From: Bythopirellula goksoeyrii
GTDB lineage: Bacteria > Planctomycetota > Planctomycetia > Pirellulales > Lacipirellulaceae
Length of the DNA stretch: 64,000 bases
Direction: 5' to 3'
Assembly: GCF_008065115.1 (NCBI RefSeq)
Contig: NZ_CP042913.1
Location: 1,400,338 to 1,464,337 of the forward strand
The notes beneath the pieces are model-generated. The model was not told where the DNA came from and searched no databases. It worked only from the letters and a program-made list of their open reading frames with translations. Below, one piece after another: positions 28,418 to 37,663 of this stretch (position 1 is its first letter; each line of letters opens with the position of its first letter). A program made the position numbers and the translations under genes.

Positions 28418-29797
28418 ATGGCAATTAGTGTTCTAGATTTATTTACAATCGGTATCGGCCCCTCTAGCTCACACTCAATCGGCCCCATGCGAGCCGCTGG
28501 GAATTTCCTCGAGCGGATTCGTGATGCCGGCAAACTGGAACAATGTGGAAGAGTAGTAGTGCGCCTCTTCGGCTCACTCGCGCTGACTGGCAAGGGGCAC
28601 GGCACTGACACGGCGATACTTCTCGGACTAGAGGGTGCGATACCAGAAAAGGTGAATCCTGATGATATTGAATCTCAGATTCAATCGATCCGCACTAAAA
28701 AGAAATGTTGCTTGCCTGGAGGCCCCACGATTTCTTTTGATGAAGGAGTTGATCTGCTGTTTCTAAGAAAGGAGACATTGCCATTTCATCCGAACGGCAT
28801 GCAGTTCACAGCCTACGATTCAATTGGTGAGATTCTGATAGACTACACATGCTATTCGATTGGTGGTGGATTCGTAGTTGATGAATCTGACGCTGCCCAA
28901 GACCAGTTGTCTTCGGATAAAGCAGTGCAGCCTTTCTTATTCCGCACGGGCAATGACTTGTTGCGATTGGCTGCCGAAAACGGAAAATCCATTAGCGATA
29001 TGATGCTTGCTAATGAGAGTATCTGGCGTAGTGAAGCCGAGACTTGCTCAAACCTGCTAGATATTTGGACTGTCATGAAGCAGTGCGTTGAGCGTGGATG
29101 TCGACAAGAAGGGACGCTACCCGGCGGTCTGAAGGTTCAACGTCGAGCTGCAGAAGTGTTCCGAACTCTTTCCAACCGAGACGAGCAGAACTTCCGCAAC
29201 CCGCTTGCGGTGCTTGACTGGGTCAATCTATTTGCTCTGGCCGTTAGTGAAGAGAATGCTGCAGGCAGCCGTGTGGTAACTGCACCAACGAATGGAGCGG
29301 CAGGTGTCATTCCTTCAGTTTTGCATTACTACACTCGCTTCATACCCGAGGCGAACGATGATGGGGTGATTCGATTCCTGCTTACTGCTGGAGCCATCGG
29401 AATACTGTATAAGGTCAACGCTTCTATCTCAGGTGCGGAGGTTGGCTGTCAGGGGGAGATTGGGGTAGCATGCTCAATGGCAGCAGGTGCTCTCACTGAG
29501 GTATTGGGCGGCACGGTTCCTCAAGTGGAAATGGCAGCGGAAATCGGCATGGAACACAACCTCGGATTGACTTGTGATCCGATTGGCGGACTAGTGCAAG
29601 TACCTTGCATAGAAAGATGTGCCATGGCGGCTGTCAAGGCAATAAATGCATCAACCATGGCCCTCAACAGCGACGGTTCACACCATGTCTCTTTGGATCG
29701 AGTGATTAAAACGATGCGTGAAACTGGTCGCGATATGCTCTCGAAATACAAGGAGACTTCCCGAGGTGGATTAGCAGTTGCAGTTACAGAATGCTGA
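28418..29797 (+). CDS. sdaA: L-serine ammonia-lyase, single-chain iron-sulfur type
   Basis: A 459-residue enzyme that converts L-serine to pyruvate and ammonia using an oxygen-sensitive [4Fe-4S] cluster. The N-terminal beta domain opens [20 protein letters not shown], the family hallmark. The catalytic alpha domain has [40 protein letters not shown] and [18 protein letters not shown], whose cysteines hold the cluster with the one in GCQGE. The chosen ATG has AGAGG about 10 bases upstream; the longer frame overlaps the epimerase stop. The residue after the last cluster block is Cys where many homologues have Asn (PCIERN), a small difference. It is likely co-transcribed with the epimerase, so serine from peptides would be drawn into central metabolism. 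Confidence 0.93.
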   Translation: MAISVLDLFTIGIGPSSSHSIGPMRAAGNFLERIRDAGKLEQCGRVVVRLFGSLALTGKGHGTDTAILLGLEGAIPEKVNPDDIESQIQSIRTKKKCCLPGGPTISFDEGVDLLFLRKETLPFHPNGMQFTAYDSIGEILIDYTCYSIGGGFVVDESDAAQDQLSSDKAVQPFLFRTGNDLLRLAAENGKSISDMMLANESIWRSEAETCSNLLDIWTVMKQCVERGCRQEGTLPGGLKVQRRAAEVFRTLSNRDEQNFRNPLAVLDWVNLFALAVSEENAAGSRVVTAPTNGAAGVIPSVLHYYTRFIPEANDDGVIRFLLTAGAIGILYKVNASISGAEVGCQGEIGVACSMAAGALTEVLGGTVPQVEMAAEIGMEHNLGLTCDPIGGLVQVPCIERCAMAAVKAINASTMALNSDGSHHVSLDRVIKTMRETGRDMLSKYKETSRGGLAVAVTEC

Positions 29798-29963
29798 AAT
29801 ACTACAGGTATACGGAACGGTGTGCAGCAACCACATTCTGATATCAGAGCCAGCGGATGATTGGTTATCTGAAATGACAGTTCGCAAGATGTCAATCTTC
29901 TTTCGCAGTCCGCGTAATATGCAGAAGAAGAAGTCACAAATGTGATTTCGCTTCGTTAGTCCA

Positions 29964-31148
29964 CTAGCTTTGCACTTTGGCTCTTGCTCGTACGAATTGT
30001 TCTACTGCAAACTGCAAATCGTTTTCGCTATGTGCAGCAGAGACTTGTATTCGAATTCGGGCCTTTCCTTTCGGTACGACTGGGTATGAGAACCCTATTA
30101 CGTAGACCCCCAGGTTTAGAAGCTCAGTTGCCATTTGAGTCGCCAGCTTGGCGTCACCAAGCATTATCGGAATGATCGGATGCTGACCGGATAGTATATC
30201 AAAGCCTCGCTTGGCCATCTCCGAGCGAAACAGATTGGTGTTATTTCTTAGTTTTTCACGGAGTTGATTTGAGCAACCTGCGATTTCCAACGCTTTGATA
30301 GCACCACCTACGACAGGTGGAGCAACGCTGTTTGAGAAAAGATAGGGCCGGGATCGTTGACGCAAGAACTCAATGATTTCTCGTTTTCCACTAGTGTAGC
30401 CACCGCTAGCTCCCCCGAGGGCCTTACCCAGAGTACCAGTTGTGATGTCGATGCGATCCACAACTCCGCAGTGTTCGTGCGTTCCGCGCCCGTTCGGACC
30501 CCAAAAACCCACCGCGTGGCAGTCATCAAAATGAACCAGAGCGTTAAACTCGTCGGCTAGTTCACAGATATGATCTAGCTTGGCGATACTGCCATCCATG
30601 GAGAATACCCCATCAGTGGTGATGAGCTTGGTACGCGCGCCAATTGCATCGGCTGCTTGAAGTTGCTCGCGCAGGTCCTGCATGTTACCTGTCAGATATC
30701 GAAAACGCCTCGCTTTACATAGCCGCACACCATCAATTATCGAAGCATGATTGAGTTCGTCACTAATGATCGCATCTTCGTCGGTGAGTAACGTCTCAAA
30801 TAACCCAGCATTAGCATCGAAACATGAGGAATACAGAATGGTATCTTGTGTGCCAAGGAACTGGCTAAGTGATTTCTCCAATTCTTCATGGCATGATTGT
30901 GTGCCACAAATAAAGCGTACCGAAGCTAGGCCGTATCCCCATCTATCAAGTGCCTCATGTGCCGCCTTTACGACTTCAGGATGATTTGCCAATCCTAAAT
31001 AATTGTTTGCACAGAGATTCAACTTTTCACCAGCAGTAACTTGAACTCGCGCGTTCTGCGCCGACCTCAGGTGACGTTCTTCCTTATAGAGGCCTGCTTT
31101 GCGAGTTTCAGCCAGTTGCAATTCGATTCGTTCTATAAAAGTACTCAT
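29964..31148 (-). CDS. kbl: Glycine C-acetyltransferase (2-amino-3-ketobutyrate CoA ligase)
   Basis: A 394-residue PLP enzyme of the alpha-oxoamine synthase family. It cleaves 2-amino-3-ketobutyrate with CoA to glycine and acetyl-CoA, the second step of threonine breakdown. The match to Kbl is close along its length: [16 protein letters not shown] near residue 45, [19 protein letters not shown] near 108, [20 protein letters not shown] near 204 with the PLP-stacking His, and [15 protein letters not shown] with Lys242 as the PLP-binding residue. The start lies 9 bases after the stop of tdh on the same strand, so the pair is a standard tdh-kbl operon. It is convergent with the serine ammonia-lyase gene. 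A second, more divergent paralogue lies at 36118-37260. Confidence 0.95.
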   Translation of the reverse strand: MSTFIERIELQLAETRKAGLYKEERHLRSAQNARVQVTAGEKLNLCANNYLGLANHPEVVKAAHEALDRWGYGLASVRFICGTQSCHEELEKSLSQFLGTQDTILYSSCFDANAGLFETLLTDEDAIISDELNHASIIDGVRLCKARRFRYLTGNMQDLREQLQAADAIGARTKLITTDGVFSMDGSIAKLDHICELADEFNALVHFDDCHAVGFWGPNGRGTHEHCGVVDRIDITTGTLGKALGGASGGYTSGKREIIEFLRQRSRPYLFSNSVAPPVVGGAIKALEIAGCSNQLREKLRNNTNLFRSEMAKRGFDILSGQHPIIPIMLGDAKLATQMATELLNLGVYVIGFSYPVVPKGKARIRIQVSAAHSENDLQFAVEQFVRARAKVQS

Positions 31149-31157
31149 GTAATATCC

Positions 31158-32186
31158 CTATGAAGTCCAGTCGAGAACGACTTTTCCCGACTCTCCAGCT
31201 CGCATCGCCTCGAAGCCCGTTTCGTACTCAGTGTAGTGCAAGCGATGAGTAATGACGGGTTGAATATCGAGTCCACTTTGAATCATTACTGTCATTTTGT
31301 ACCAGGTTTCATACATTTCACGGCCATATATGCCTTTTATGGTGAGCATGTTGAATACAACCTGATTCCAGTCAATAGCCGTATCTTCTTCGGGAATTCC
31401 TAGTAACGCGATCTTTCCCCCATGACACATGTTCGAGAGAATATCGCAAAATGCGGAAGAATTGCCTGACATCTCTAGTCCTACGTCAAATCCCTCGTGC
31501 ATATCGAGCTCTCGTTGTACTTCGGTTAGCATTGTTGATCGAACGTCGACGGCCCGACTGACACCCATCTTTGTCGCCAACTCCAATCGATATGAATTTA
31601 CATCCGTAATCACTACATGTCGCGCACCAGCATGCCTTACAATGGCTGCTGCCATGATCCCAATTGGCCCGGCTCCGGTGATGATCACGTCTTCGCCCAG
31701 CACTGGGAACGATAGGGCAGTATGGACTGCGTTCCCAAACGGATCGAAGATCGATGCAATTTCGAGATTGACTCCTTCTGCGTGATGCCAAACATTGGTC
31801 ATTGGCAAGCTGATGTACTCACAAAATGCTCCGGCGCGTGTGACCCCAACGCCCTGTGTATCCCTGCAAAGATGCCTTCGCCCTGCCATGCAATTACGAC
31901 AGCGTCCACAAACAACGTGCCCTTCGCCGCTGACGACATCCCCAGAATGAAAATCTTTGACGTTTGCACCGACCTCAACGATCTCTCCAACAAACTCATG
32001 CCCGACAACTAAACCAACCGGTACTGTTTGTTGAGCCCATTTATCCCAGTTATATATGTGCAGGTCAGTACCGCAGATGCCCGTTTTCTGAACACGGATT
32101 AGCACATCGTTTATGCCAATTTTCGGTTCAGGGACGTCAACAAGCCATAGTCCAGCCTCTGTTTTCCGTTTGACGAGAGCTTTCAT
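31158..32186 (-). CDS. tdh: L-threonine 3-dehydrogenase
   Basis: A 342-residue zinc-dependent medium-chain dehydrogenase that oxidises L-threonine to 2-amino-3-ketobutyrate with NAD. The catalytic zinc region has [15 protein letters not shown] (Cys38) and [10 protein letters not shown] (His63, Glu64). The structural zinc cysteines Cys93, Cys96, Cys99 and Cys107 are all present in [19 protein letters not shown]. The Rossmann segment is [21 protein letters not shown] chose the ATG at 32186 because residues before it in the longer frame are not part of the family. No strong ribosome site is visible before it. It sits first in the tdh-kbl pair. A 9-bp inverted repeat lies in the upstream region. 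Confidence 0.95.
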   Translation of the reverse strand: MKALVKRKTEAGLWLVDVPEPKIGINDVLIRVQKTGICGTDLHIYNWDKWAQQTVPVGLVVGHEFVGEIVEVGANVKDFHSGDVVSGEGHVVCGRCRNCMAGRRHLCRDTQGVGVTRAGAFCEYISLPMTNVWHHAEGVNLEIASIFDPFGNAVHTALSFPVLGEDVIITGAGPIGIMAAAIVRHAGARHVVITDVNSYRLELATKMGVSRAVDVRSTMLTEVQRELDMHEGFDVGLEMSGNSSAFCDILSNMCHGGKIALLGIPEEDTAIDWNQVVFNMLTIKGIYGREMYETWYKMTVMIQSGLDIQPVITHRLHYTEYETGFEAMRAGESGKVVLDWTS

Positions 32187-32580
32187 ATTAATAATGAGGT
32201 AAATCGAAGTGTGATACAACCTGACACAATATCTCAGCAGATGATCATCCACTTCGATAACAAACGCTTAGGTAATCTACATGTCCCCTAAATCAGTTTC
32301 AATTACTAGCAACAATTGTCAACGAACTGCAAGCGTTAGCATCGGATTAAATTGCAAAAGAAAAAGTATCAAGAAGTGGTTTCCGTATTCCTGAAAACTC
32401 GTCCGAATAGGTAGTGTCTGTCAAGACGCGCACCTTCGTTTCTAGGGTTAACTCTGTTGGTAGGGCCACCCCCAACTCCCTAGCAGCGTAGCTGCAATGG
32501 TGCGCTTGGGCGGGCGCGCCCGTCAAAAGTAGGCCACCTCATTGGTTCCAGTAGTGGCAGTAGTTTGTGTGTCCATGTTC
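32187..32580. other. Intergenic region between tdh and truncated gene; repeat arms and mobile-element-like debris
   Basis: ATCGAAGTG (32203-32211) and CACTTCGAT (32250-32258) form perfect 9-bp arms with a 38-base spacer just upstream of tdh, a possible operator pair or leader hairpin. From about 32410 the sequence becomes GC-richer and has an insertion-element-end look (GGCCACCTCATTGG, GGGCGCGCCCG palindrome at 32513-32523). No intact gene is present. Confidence 0.4.
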
Positions 32581-33057
32581 TTAGGGAGTTCTTGCTTGTG
32601 TCAGCATTATCACTTCCTTTGCTCCAGGATTTTCTTTTAGTAACGACTTGGGGAGCATGACGCCACCGAAGGAATAGGCGTCGGCATGTATACCTTCTTG
32701 GTGACATTGCTCTGCGAACAGTGTCGTATCAGTCATCAGATCCGCTTCCAACTCCAATTCTCCTCCATTGCAGCAGTGCATTATGATAGAATTGACTCCT
32801 AAGGCCTTGAGCCATTGGATCATTTCTAGACTTTGTCCTAGCTCCCAGAAAGACTTTTGCTCGTCCGTAGGGAAATACCCCGAACTGGCATCACGTCGAA
32901 CTCGGAAGGGCAACGGTTCCCAACTGCCAGCCATCACCAAGCCTTCACTTGAAAGCCAATCTGGCCTCTTGTTTCCGTTTAAGATGAACTGCTCCGCAAG
33001 ACAAGAGTTAAAGAAACCCAACAGCAATATTGTGGATATTGCGAAATACGTACACAT
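32581..33057 (-). pseudogene. Truncated secreted protein, N-terminal part only
   Basis: A 158-residue frame with a clean signal peptide (MCTYFAISTILLLGFFNSCLA). The body (SGYFPTDEQKSFWELGQSLE, LKALGVNSIIMHCCNGGELE, EGIHADAYSFGGVMLPKSLL) has the beta/alpha rhythm of the first strands of a TIM-barrel hydrolase. It then stops after VIMLTQARTP, far too short for a barrel. Downstream DNA switches to GC-rich element-like sequence, so the gene was most likely cut by an insertion or deletion near 32.6 kb. I do not recognise the family; a glycosidase-like protein is a guess. It reads leftward toward the tdh-kbl pair but is unlikely to matter for it now. Confidence 0.5.
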
Positions 33058-33127
33058 GACTCATATAATTTCGGTCTATAGATCTCAAGTAATGGTGTTC
33101 CGTCGAGCCTGGCTGCGCAGTGTCAAT

Positions 33128-34315
33128 CTACACAATCTTCAGCATTAGCTCGCCAACAAGCACGCCTAAAAACGTACCAACAACATACCCCCAAATTCCG
33201 ACGAGTAAGGCGGGGACAATTAGGTTCGTCCAGCCCTTGGCGATAGCCAAAGCCACAGCCGTTGGCGGCCCTCCCAGTGTTGCACTGACACAGATCAGTA
33301 ACTCTTCCAAGTCGATCTTGAGAAGCTTTCCCAGTATCAGGGTGACCGTGAGGTTGGTTAACGCCATGATGAGGCAAAACAAGAAAAGCAGAGGAACATT
33401 CCTAAGTACCGTTAAAATGTCTGCTGGCAAACCGATCGCGAAAAGGAATACGTACAACATGAAACTACCAAGCTCATCGGCACCATTTATCTTTTCTAGC
33501 AGACGATGAAAACATGTAGCCACTAGCATCGAAAAGAAGGTAACTAGCACAAACATGTTGCCAAATATAGAAGTGGCTATAGAAGGATTGAAATTGCTCA
33601 CCACGATACGGTGTAGTTGGTGGGCGCAAGCAACGACAGACAAGGCTATTGCAAAGCATTTGGCAATATCTAGTAGACCAATTGGTTTTGGTTGCCAATG
33701 TTCCGAGGCTGTTGTTCCGATGCTTTGATCATTTGATTCTGACGAATGTGGAGCGGGATAGTAACGTCGAAACCATGAACTTCCCGCAATAGCCAAAAGA
33801 ACCAAAATCATTCCTGCCATTATAAAGTTGTCGGCAACCAACAGAGGGTTTGTGAGATTCTCACTTACGCCAAACGACTCTCGTACCGCGAAAAAATTTA
33901 CTCCTCCTCCGCTATAACTGGCTGTCATTATCCCAGCTATCTCAGCAATATGGTCGATATTTCCTTGCAAAAGCACGGTCGCTAGTGCAGCGCCGAGCAC
34001 CGTACCTAGGATGCTGATGTGGAAAGCGACGAACATCCATCCGGTTTGTTCGGCAATTTGGAACAGGTTGGCACGTAACAAGAGCAGAGGGATGGCCAAC
34101 GGAACAAGAAAGTCACCTACAAATGCATAGCTGGGGGCTTCAGTCGGCATGACACCTATATTTGAGAGCACCATAGCGAGCACCAGCGCAAGGACAGGAC
34201 CACTCAGCTTGGCAGCCCACTTGTAGGACTGCTCCAGCCAAATTGCAGTCGTTGTGCCAACAATGATTACTGCCCAGAGAGCCCATGTGTTGTCCGGACT
34301 AATGAGAGAATTCAT
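33128..34315 (-). CDS. DUF819 family membrane protein
   Basis: A 395-residue integral membrane protein with about ten to eleven hydrophobic helices, matching the DUF819 (YjcL-like) family. PVLALVLAMVLSNIGVMP near residue 38, DFLVPLAIPLLLLRANL near 68, ASYSGGGVNFFAVRESFGVS near 131 and CVSATLGGPPTAVALAIAKGW near 338 are the conserved blocks. The last two are inverted-repeat-like half signatures, as in anion or amino-acid exporters and permeases. The function of the family is unknown. It is the last gene of a leftward set with a beta-lactamase-fold hydrolase (66 bases upstream) and an oxoamine-synthase-like gene, so it may transport the substrate or product of those enzymes. That role is inferred only from position. 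Confidence 0.85.
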   Translation of the reverse strand: MNSLISPDNTWALWAVIIVGTTTAIWLEQSYKWAAKLSGPVLALVLAMVLSNIGVMPTEAPSYAFVGDFLVPLAIPLLLLRANLFQIAEQTGWMFVAFHISILGTVLGAALATVLLQGNIDHIAEIAGIMTASYSGGGVNFFAVRESFGVSENLTNPLLVADNFIMAGMILVLLAIAGSSWFRRYYPAPHSSESNDQSIGTTASEHWQPKPIGLLDIAKCFAIALSVVACAHQLHRIVVSNFNPSIATSIFGNMFVLVTFFSMLVATCFHRLLEKINGADELGSFMLYVFLFAIGLPADILTVLRNVPLLFLFCLIMALTNLTVTLILGKLLKIDLEELLICVSATLGGPPTAVALAIAKGWTNLIVPALLVGIWGYVVGTFLGVLVGELMLKIV

Positions 34316-34381
34316 AGGTATAGTGTTCTGACTAATCCAGAGACATGCGTGGTAAGAATGTACCTATCGATAGCTTTCCAG

Positions 34382-36121
34382 TTACTGCTGAGATCGTCGC
34401 TCTAATTTCATGTTTGCTAAAGTTGCTGCGTGAACCAAGCTTTCCGTGTCTTGTTCGAATACAAGGTATTCATCGGCATATAGGCCTTCGGGCATTTTGA
34501 AAACAGTTGCAGTTACAGGTGTCAGGCGGTAATCAACTTCGTTTTCCGTCATCGCATAAAGGTGACCATGGTGTGCAGAGATTACTAAGGGAATGAATTC
34601 AGGCCCATAACTTCCCAAGTAGTTATTCCACTTCTTCGGGATTGAAGTCGGTATCGATGGGACCTTAGTAAAATCCTGATCGAGAGCACGAAATCCAATG
34701 ACCTTGTTCGATTCGTCTCGCTTAAACTCAAGAGTACCCCGGTTCATAATTCGTCCATCAATTTCGAACTTGAGAGGACCGATGGGGCGGACCGACATCG
34801 GCTGACCACCAATATTCGCCACGAGTTGATCACCTTTCATCTTGAGTTCGGCCCAGTGCACCGGAGACTCAAATTGGCCAATGAACGCCGCAAGCTGCTC
34901 AATTTCCATATCGATAGTAGCGGGAATATCTCGTACCGGTTCTCCGATCTTTGCCGCAAGCATTAGATCCAAAGCGGTTTCGGAAATTCGCTTTACGCGG
35001 CCAGCTACGAGATCTGAATTGGTAAAAACTACAACGGCAATCCGTGGCTTTGGCAGCACAACGAGGGACGCACTGAACCCGTAGACGGCACCCGTGTGTT
35101 GAATCGTGCGATACCTGCCGTGCTTCCCTGCGAAGAATCCTAGACCAAAACCGGTGTCATTTTCTGTCAGCTGGGGAATCGACATCTGTGCGAGAGTTTC
35201 AGACTGGACGATTCTTGCTTTTGGCACAGTGCCTCCCGCCAGCAACATTTTGGCGAAATGGGCCATATCGTTCACAGTAGAATAAAGATTGCCGGCTGGA
35301 ATAGTACCCAGTTCAAACTTCGGCGCCACGCATTCAAAGAAACCACCTTTTCCATCGGCTACACGCATATAACCTGTTGCCAGCTTATCGCGAATCCGAT
35401 CATCGACACGAAAGCTTGAATGGTTCATGCCAATTGGATCGAGAAGTTTCTCTCTTAGACACTGTTCATAGGAGCATTCACTAGTTTTGGCTACAGCCTG
35501 ACCGACTACCGTGGCACCAATATTCGAGTAGCGTGTTTTCGTGTTCGGAGGATTTACCAAAACGCACGATTCGAGACTAGCTATACTCTCCTCGATACTA
35601 GGCTCTGAGTCGTCAAAGTAGCTACCTACAGGCGACTCTCGCACCAGACCTGAGCGATGGCACATAAATTGGCGCAAAGTGACAGGAGAGGCGTTTTCAA
35701 ACGGTACTACAATGCGAAACCCAGGCAGAGCTTGCTGTAGAGGTACATCAAGATCAAGCTTGTCTTGCTCTACTAGTTGCATGGCGGCAAGGGCGGTAAA
35801 TACTTTTGAAATCGATCCAACCCGATAAACCGTATCATCGGTAGCCGGCACCTGCTGCTGCTTATCCGCATAGCCGTAGCCTGCCGATAACACGATTCGC
35901 TGACCGTCAATCACCGCAACCGAAACTCCCGTTAGTATCCCTCTCTGCAATTCGTCAGCAATCTCCTTCTCCAGTTGAGATATAGCTGCCCCGTAATCGA
36001 AGCCAGTTAATTCGGCAGGATGCTGGATTTCAGCGATAGTAGGGTTGGTGAATAAAGCAGTAGACATTGCAGTGATAGTCAGACTACGTAAACACGTCAG
36101 CAGATTGTGAGTATTAATCAT
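34382..36121 (-). CDS. Serine hydrolase, beta-lactamase/D-peptidase fold, secreted
   Basis: A 579-residue protein with a probable signal sequence in the first 31 residues. The class C beta-lactamase / DD-peptidase fold spans ~45-380 with all three motifs: SISK (Ser103, Lys106) in VGSISKVFTALAAMQL, YSN (Tyr198-Asn200) in KTRYSNIGATVVG, and HTG in IQHTGAVYGFSASLVV. The C-terminal ~200 residues form one or two small beta-barrel domains, an arrangement like that of D-aminopeptidases. It probably cleaves a peptide, D-amino-acid amide or ester in the periplasm. Its ATG overlaps the stop of the upstream oxoamine-synthase-like gene by four bases (ATGA), so the two are translationally coupled. True beta-lactamase activity is unlikely. 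Confidence 0.85.
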   Translation of the reverse strand: MINTHNLLTCLRSLTITAMSTALFTNPTIAEIQHPAELTGFDYGAAISQLEKEIADELQRGILTGVSVAVIDGQRIVLSAGYGYADKQQQVPATDDTVYRVGSISKVFTALAAMQLVEQDKLDLDVPLQQALPGFRIVVPFENASPVTLRQFMCHRSGLVRESPVGSYFDDSEPSIEESIASLESCVLVNPPNTKTRYSNIGATVVGQAVAKTSECSYEQCLREKLLDPIGMNHSSFRVDDRIRDKLATGYMRVADGKGGFFECVAPKFELGTIPAGNLYSTVNDMAHFAKMLLAGGTVPKARIVQSETLAQMSIPQLTENDTGFGLGFFAGKHGRYRTIQHTGAVYGFSASLVVLPKPRIAVVVFTNSDLVAGRVKRISETALDLMLAAKIGEPVRDIPATIDMEIEQLAAFIGQFESPVHWAELKMKGDQLVANIGGQPMSVRPIGPLKFEIDGRIMNRGTLEFKRDESNKVIGFRALDQDFTKVPSIPTSIPKKWNNYLGSYGPEFIPLVISAHHGHLYAMTENEVDYRLTPVTATVFKMPEGLYADEYLVFEQDTESLVHAATLANMKLERRSQQ

Positions 36122-37260
36122 AAATGTCTTCCAAATGCTTCGGTCAACTTCTTTATCATTTCTTCTGTATGCGTTGCAAATACTGCGATGCGGAGGGCTC
36201 CACGCGCACCGAGCCCAGCGTATTCAGACTTGTAGTCAATAAGAATTCCTTCCTCAGCCAATCCATGTTGAATGCGTCGCATGTTTTGTGAATCTCCGAG
36301 TTCAAGACTTACAATCGGCACAGGTGTGAGTTCGATTTCCAAGCCCAGATCGTTAAGCCCCTGCTTCAGCCGCAGTGCATTTTGCTTAACCCCAGCAACA
36401 AGGTTAGGCGTATTAGCCACAAGTTTCAAAGCCATGGCACTGGCTGCCGCGACAGGGATTGGGGGAGCACTTGCTCCGCTGTAGTAATGTGACGAACTCC
36501 TTGCACTCTCGATAAAAGTATTCGTGCCGGCAATGATACCACCATAACCCCCGAAGGCTTTACTGAGCGTGCCGACTGCAAATAACCGTGGAGAACCGGC
36601 TATGTCTTGATTAGGTGGCAATTCATTTATGCCTCGCTGTGGGATGCCGTGATGTTCGAAGGTACCACATCCTCGCTCTCCCAACACTCCAAATGCGTGA
36701 CAGTCATCCAAACAGAGCATTGCACCTTCGATATCCTCCAGGACATCTAGATATTCTTTCACGGGGGCAATGGCTCCGCTCGACGCGAACACTCCATCAC
36801 TCAACACGATCGGCACTTGGCCGGGTCGCAGGCGATCTTTCAGCAGTTCTCGTAAAGCCTCGGCCTCAAGGTGAGCGAATTGATATGTGGGAAGGTCGAA
36901 GCAGCGGCAAGCATCCACGACACTGTAATGTGAGTTCTCGTCCAGTAGAAAAACGCTTCCTGGTTTGGCAAGCACTGAGAGAACAACATGATTGCCTAAA
37001 TAACCTGACGCAAAATAGTAAGCCGCTTCACTATCCCAGAAACGAGCGGCAAGTTCCTCAACCTCTATAATAGGAGGAGCATTTCCGTAACCGGAACGCG
37101 AAGTGGCCGTGCCAAGGCCATAGGCTCGCGTAGCTTCGATTGAAGCCTGAATCAAATCTGCGTGACCATGCAAACCCAAATATCCAGTACCGCAGAAATA
37201 GAGGTACTGACAGTCATCAACTTTGGTTTCTGGGCCAGGCGGGCTTTGCATCAAATGCAT
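36118..37260 (-). CDS. Alpha-oxoamine synthase family PLP enzyme (AONS/KBL-like paralogue)
   Basis: A 380-residue fold-type I PLP enzyme related to 8-amino-7-oxononanoate synthase, glycine C-acetyltransferase and serine palmitoyltransferase. YLYFCGTGYLGLHGHADL near residue 19, LDENSHYSVVDACR near 106, CLDDCHAFGVLGERGCGTFE near 183 and VGTLSKAFGGYGG with PLP-binding Lys234 are present. The family condenses an amino acid with an acyl-CoA, or the reverse. It differs from the clear Kbl at 29964: GTGYLGL in place of the AS/NNYLGL block and HYYSGASAPPIPVAAA in place of the PYLFSNS block. No biotin genes are nearby. It is coupled to a D-peptidase-fold hydrolase and a DUF819 protein, so it may act on an amino acid freed by the hydrolase. 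Confidence 0.8.
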   Translation of the reverse strand: MHLMQSPPGPETKVDDCQYLYFCGTGYLGLHGHADLIQASIEATRAYGLGTATSRSGYGNAPPIIEVEELAARFWDSEAAYYFASGYLGNHVVLSVLAKPGSVFLLDENSHYSVVDACRCFDLPTYQFAHLEAEALRELLKDRLRPGQVPIVLSDGVFASSGAIAPVKEYLDVLEDIEGAMLCLDDCHAFGVLGERGCGTFEHHGIPQRGINELPPNQDIAGSPRLFAVGTLSKAFGGYGGIIAGTNTFIESARSSSHYYSGASAPPIPVAAASAMALKLVANTPNLVAGVKQNALRLKQGLNDLGLEIELTPVPIVSLELGDSQNMRRIQHGLAEEGILIDYKSEYAGLGARGALRIAVFATHTEEMIKKLTEAFGRHL

Positions 37261-37263
37261 TTA
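37251..37263. repeat. 13-mer inverted pair, left copy
   Basis: TCAAATGCATTTA is the exact reverse complement of the 13-mer at 37503-37515 and includes the palindrome AAATGCATTT. It spans the start codon of the oxoamine-synthase-like gene. Confidence 0.5.
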
Positions 37264-37663
37264 GACATTGCCTCGAGACGATTTTTTCCGGCGAACGCAA
37301 CAACCAAAGCAACATACCCAGATTTCCCTCAGCGCACAGGCCAGGCATAGAGGTAGCTAATCACGTTCTCATAATCTAGTAAAATCGAGTATGGCGAGAA
37401 GCTGCCGTCAGCAGACACACTTTGCCATGCAATTTTGTCTCAGACAAGGAGATTTCGTGTCTGAGTCTCTATATTTTTCATTAGCTCTTCAACCGGATTG
37501 ATTAAATGCATTTGAAAGCCAATAAGCGGACATTGCGGCCCACTGTGACTATTGATTGCCAAGAAGTGATCTGTGTGACATGCTCAAAAGTATCTGAGGC
37601 ATCGAAGTGAGTTTTCAAGTCGACAAGTGAAAAGTGGAATGAAGCCCCAACCAGAGATGCGAA
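37261..37663. other. Divergent intergenic region, oxoamine-synthase operon / deacylase fusion
   Basis: About 400 bases with no gene. An inverted 13-mer pair bounds part of it (37251-37263 and 37503-37515). No clear ribosome site precedes the leftward start; GAAGCCCCAACCAGAG precedes the rightward start. Any promoter hexamers are too weak to name. Confidence 0.45.
37503..37515. repeat. 13-mer inverted pair, right copy
   Basis: TAAATGCATTTGA, with the palindromic core AAATGCATTT, lies 149 bases before the deacylase fusion start and faces the matching copy at 37251-37263. It could be a pair of operator sites for divergent control. Confidence 0.5.
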
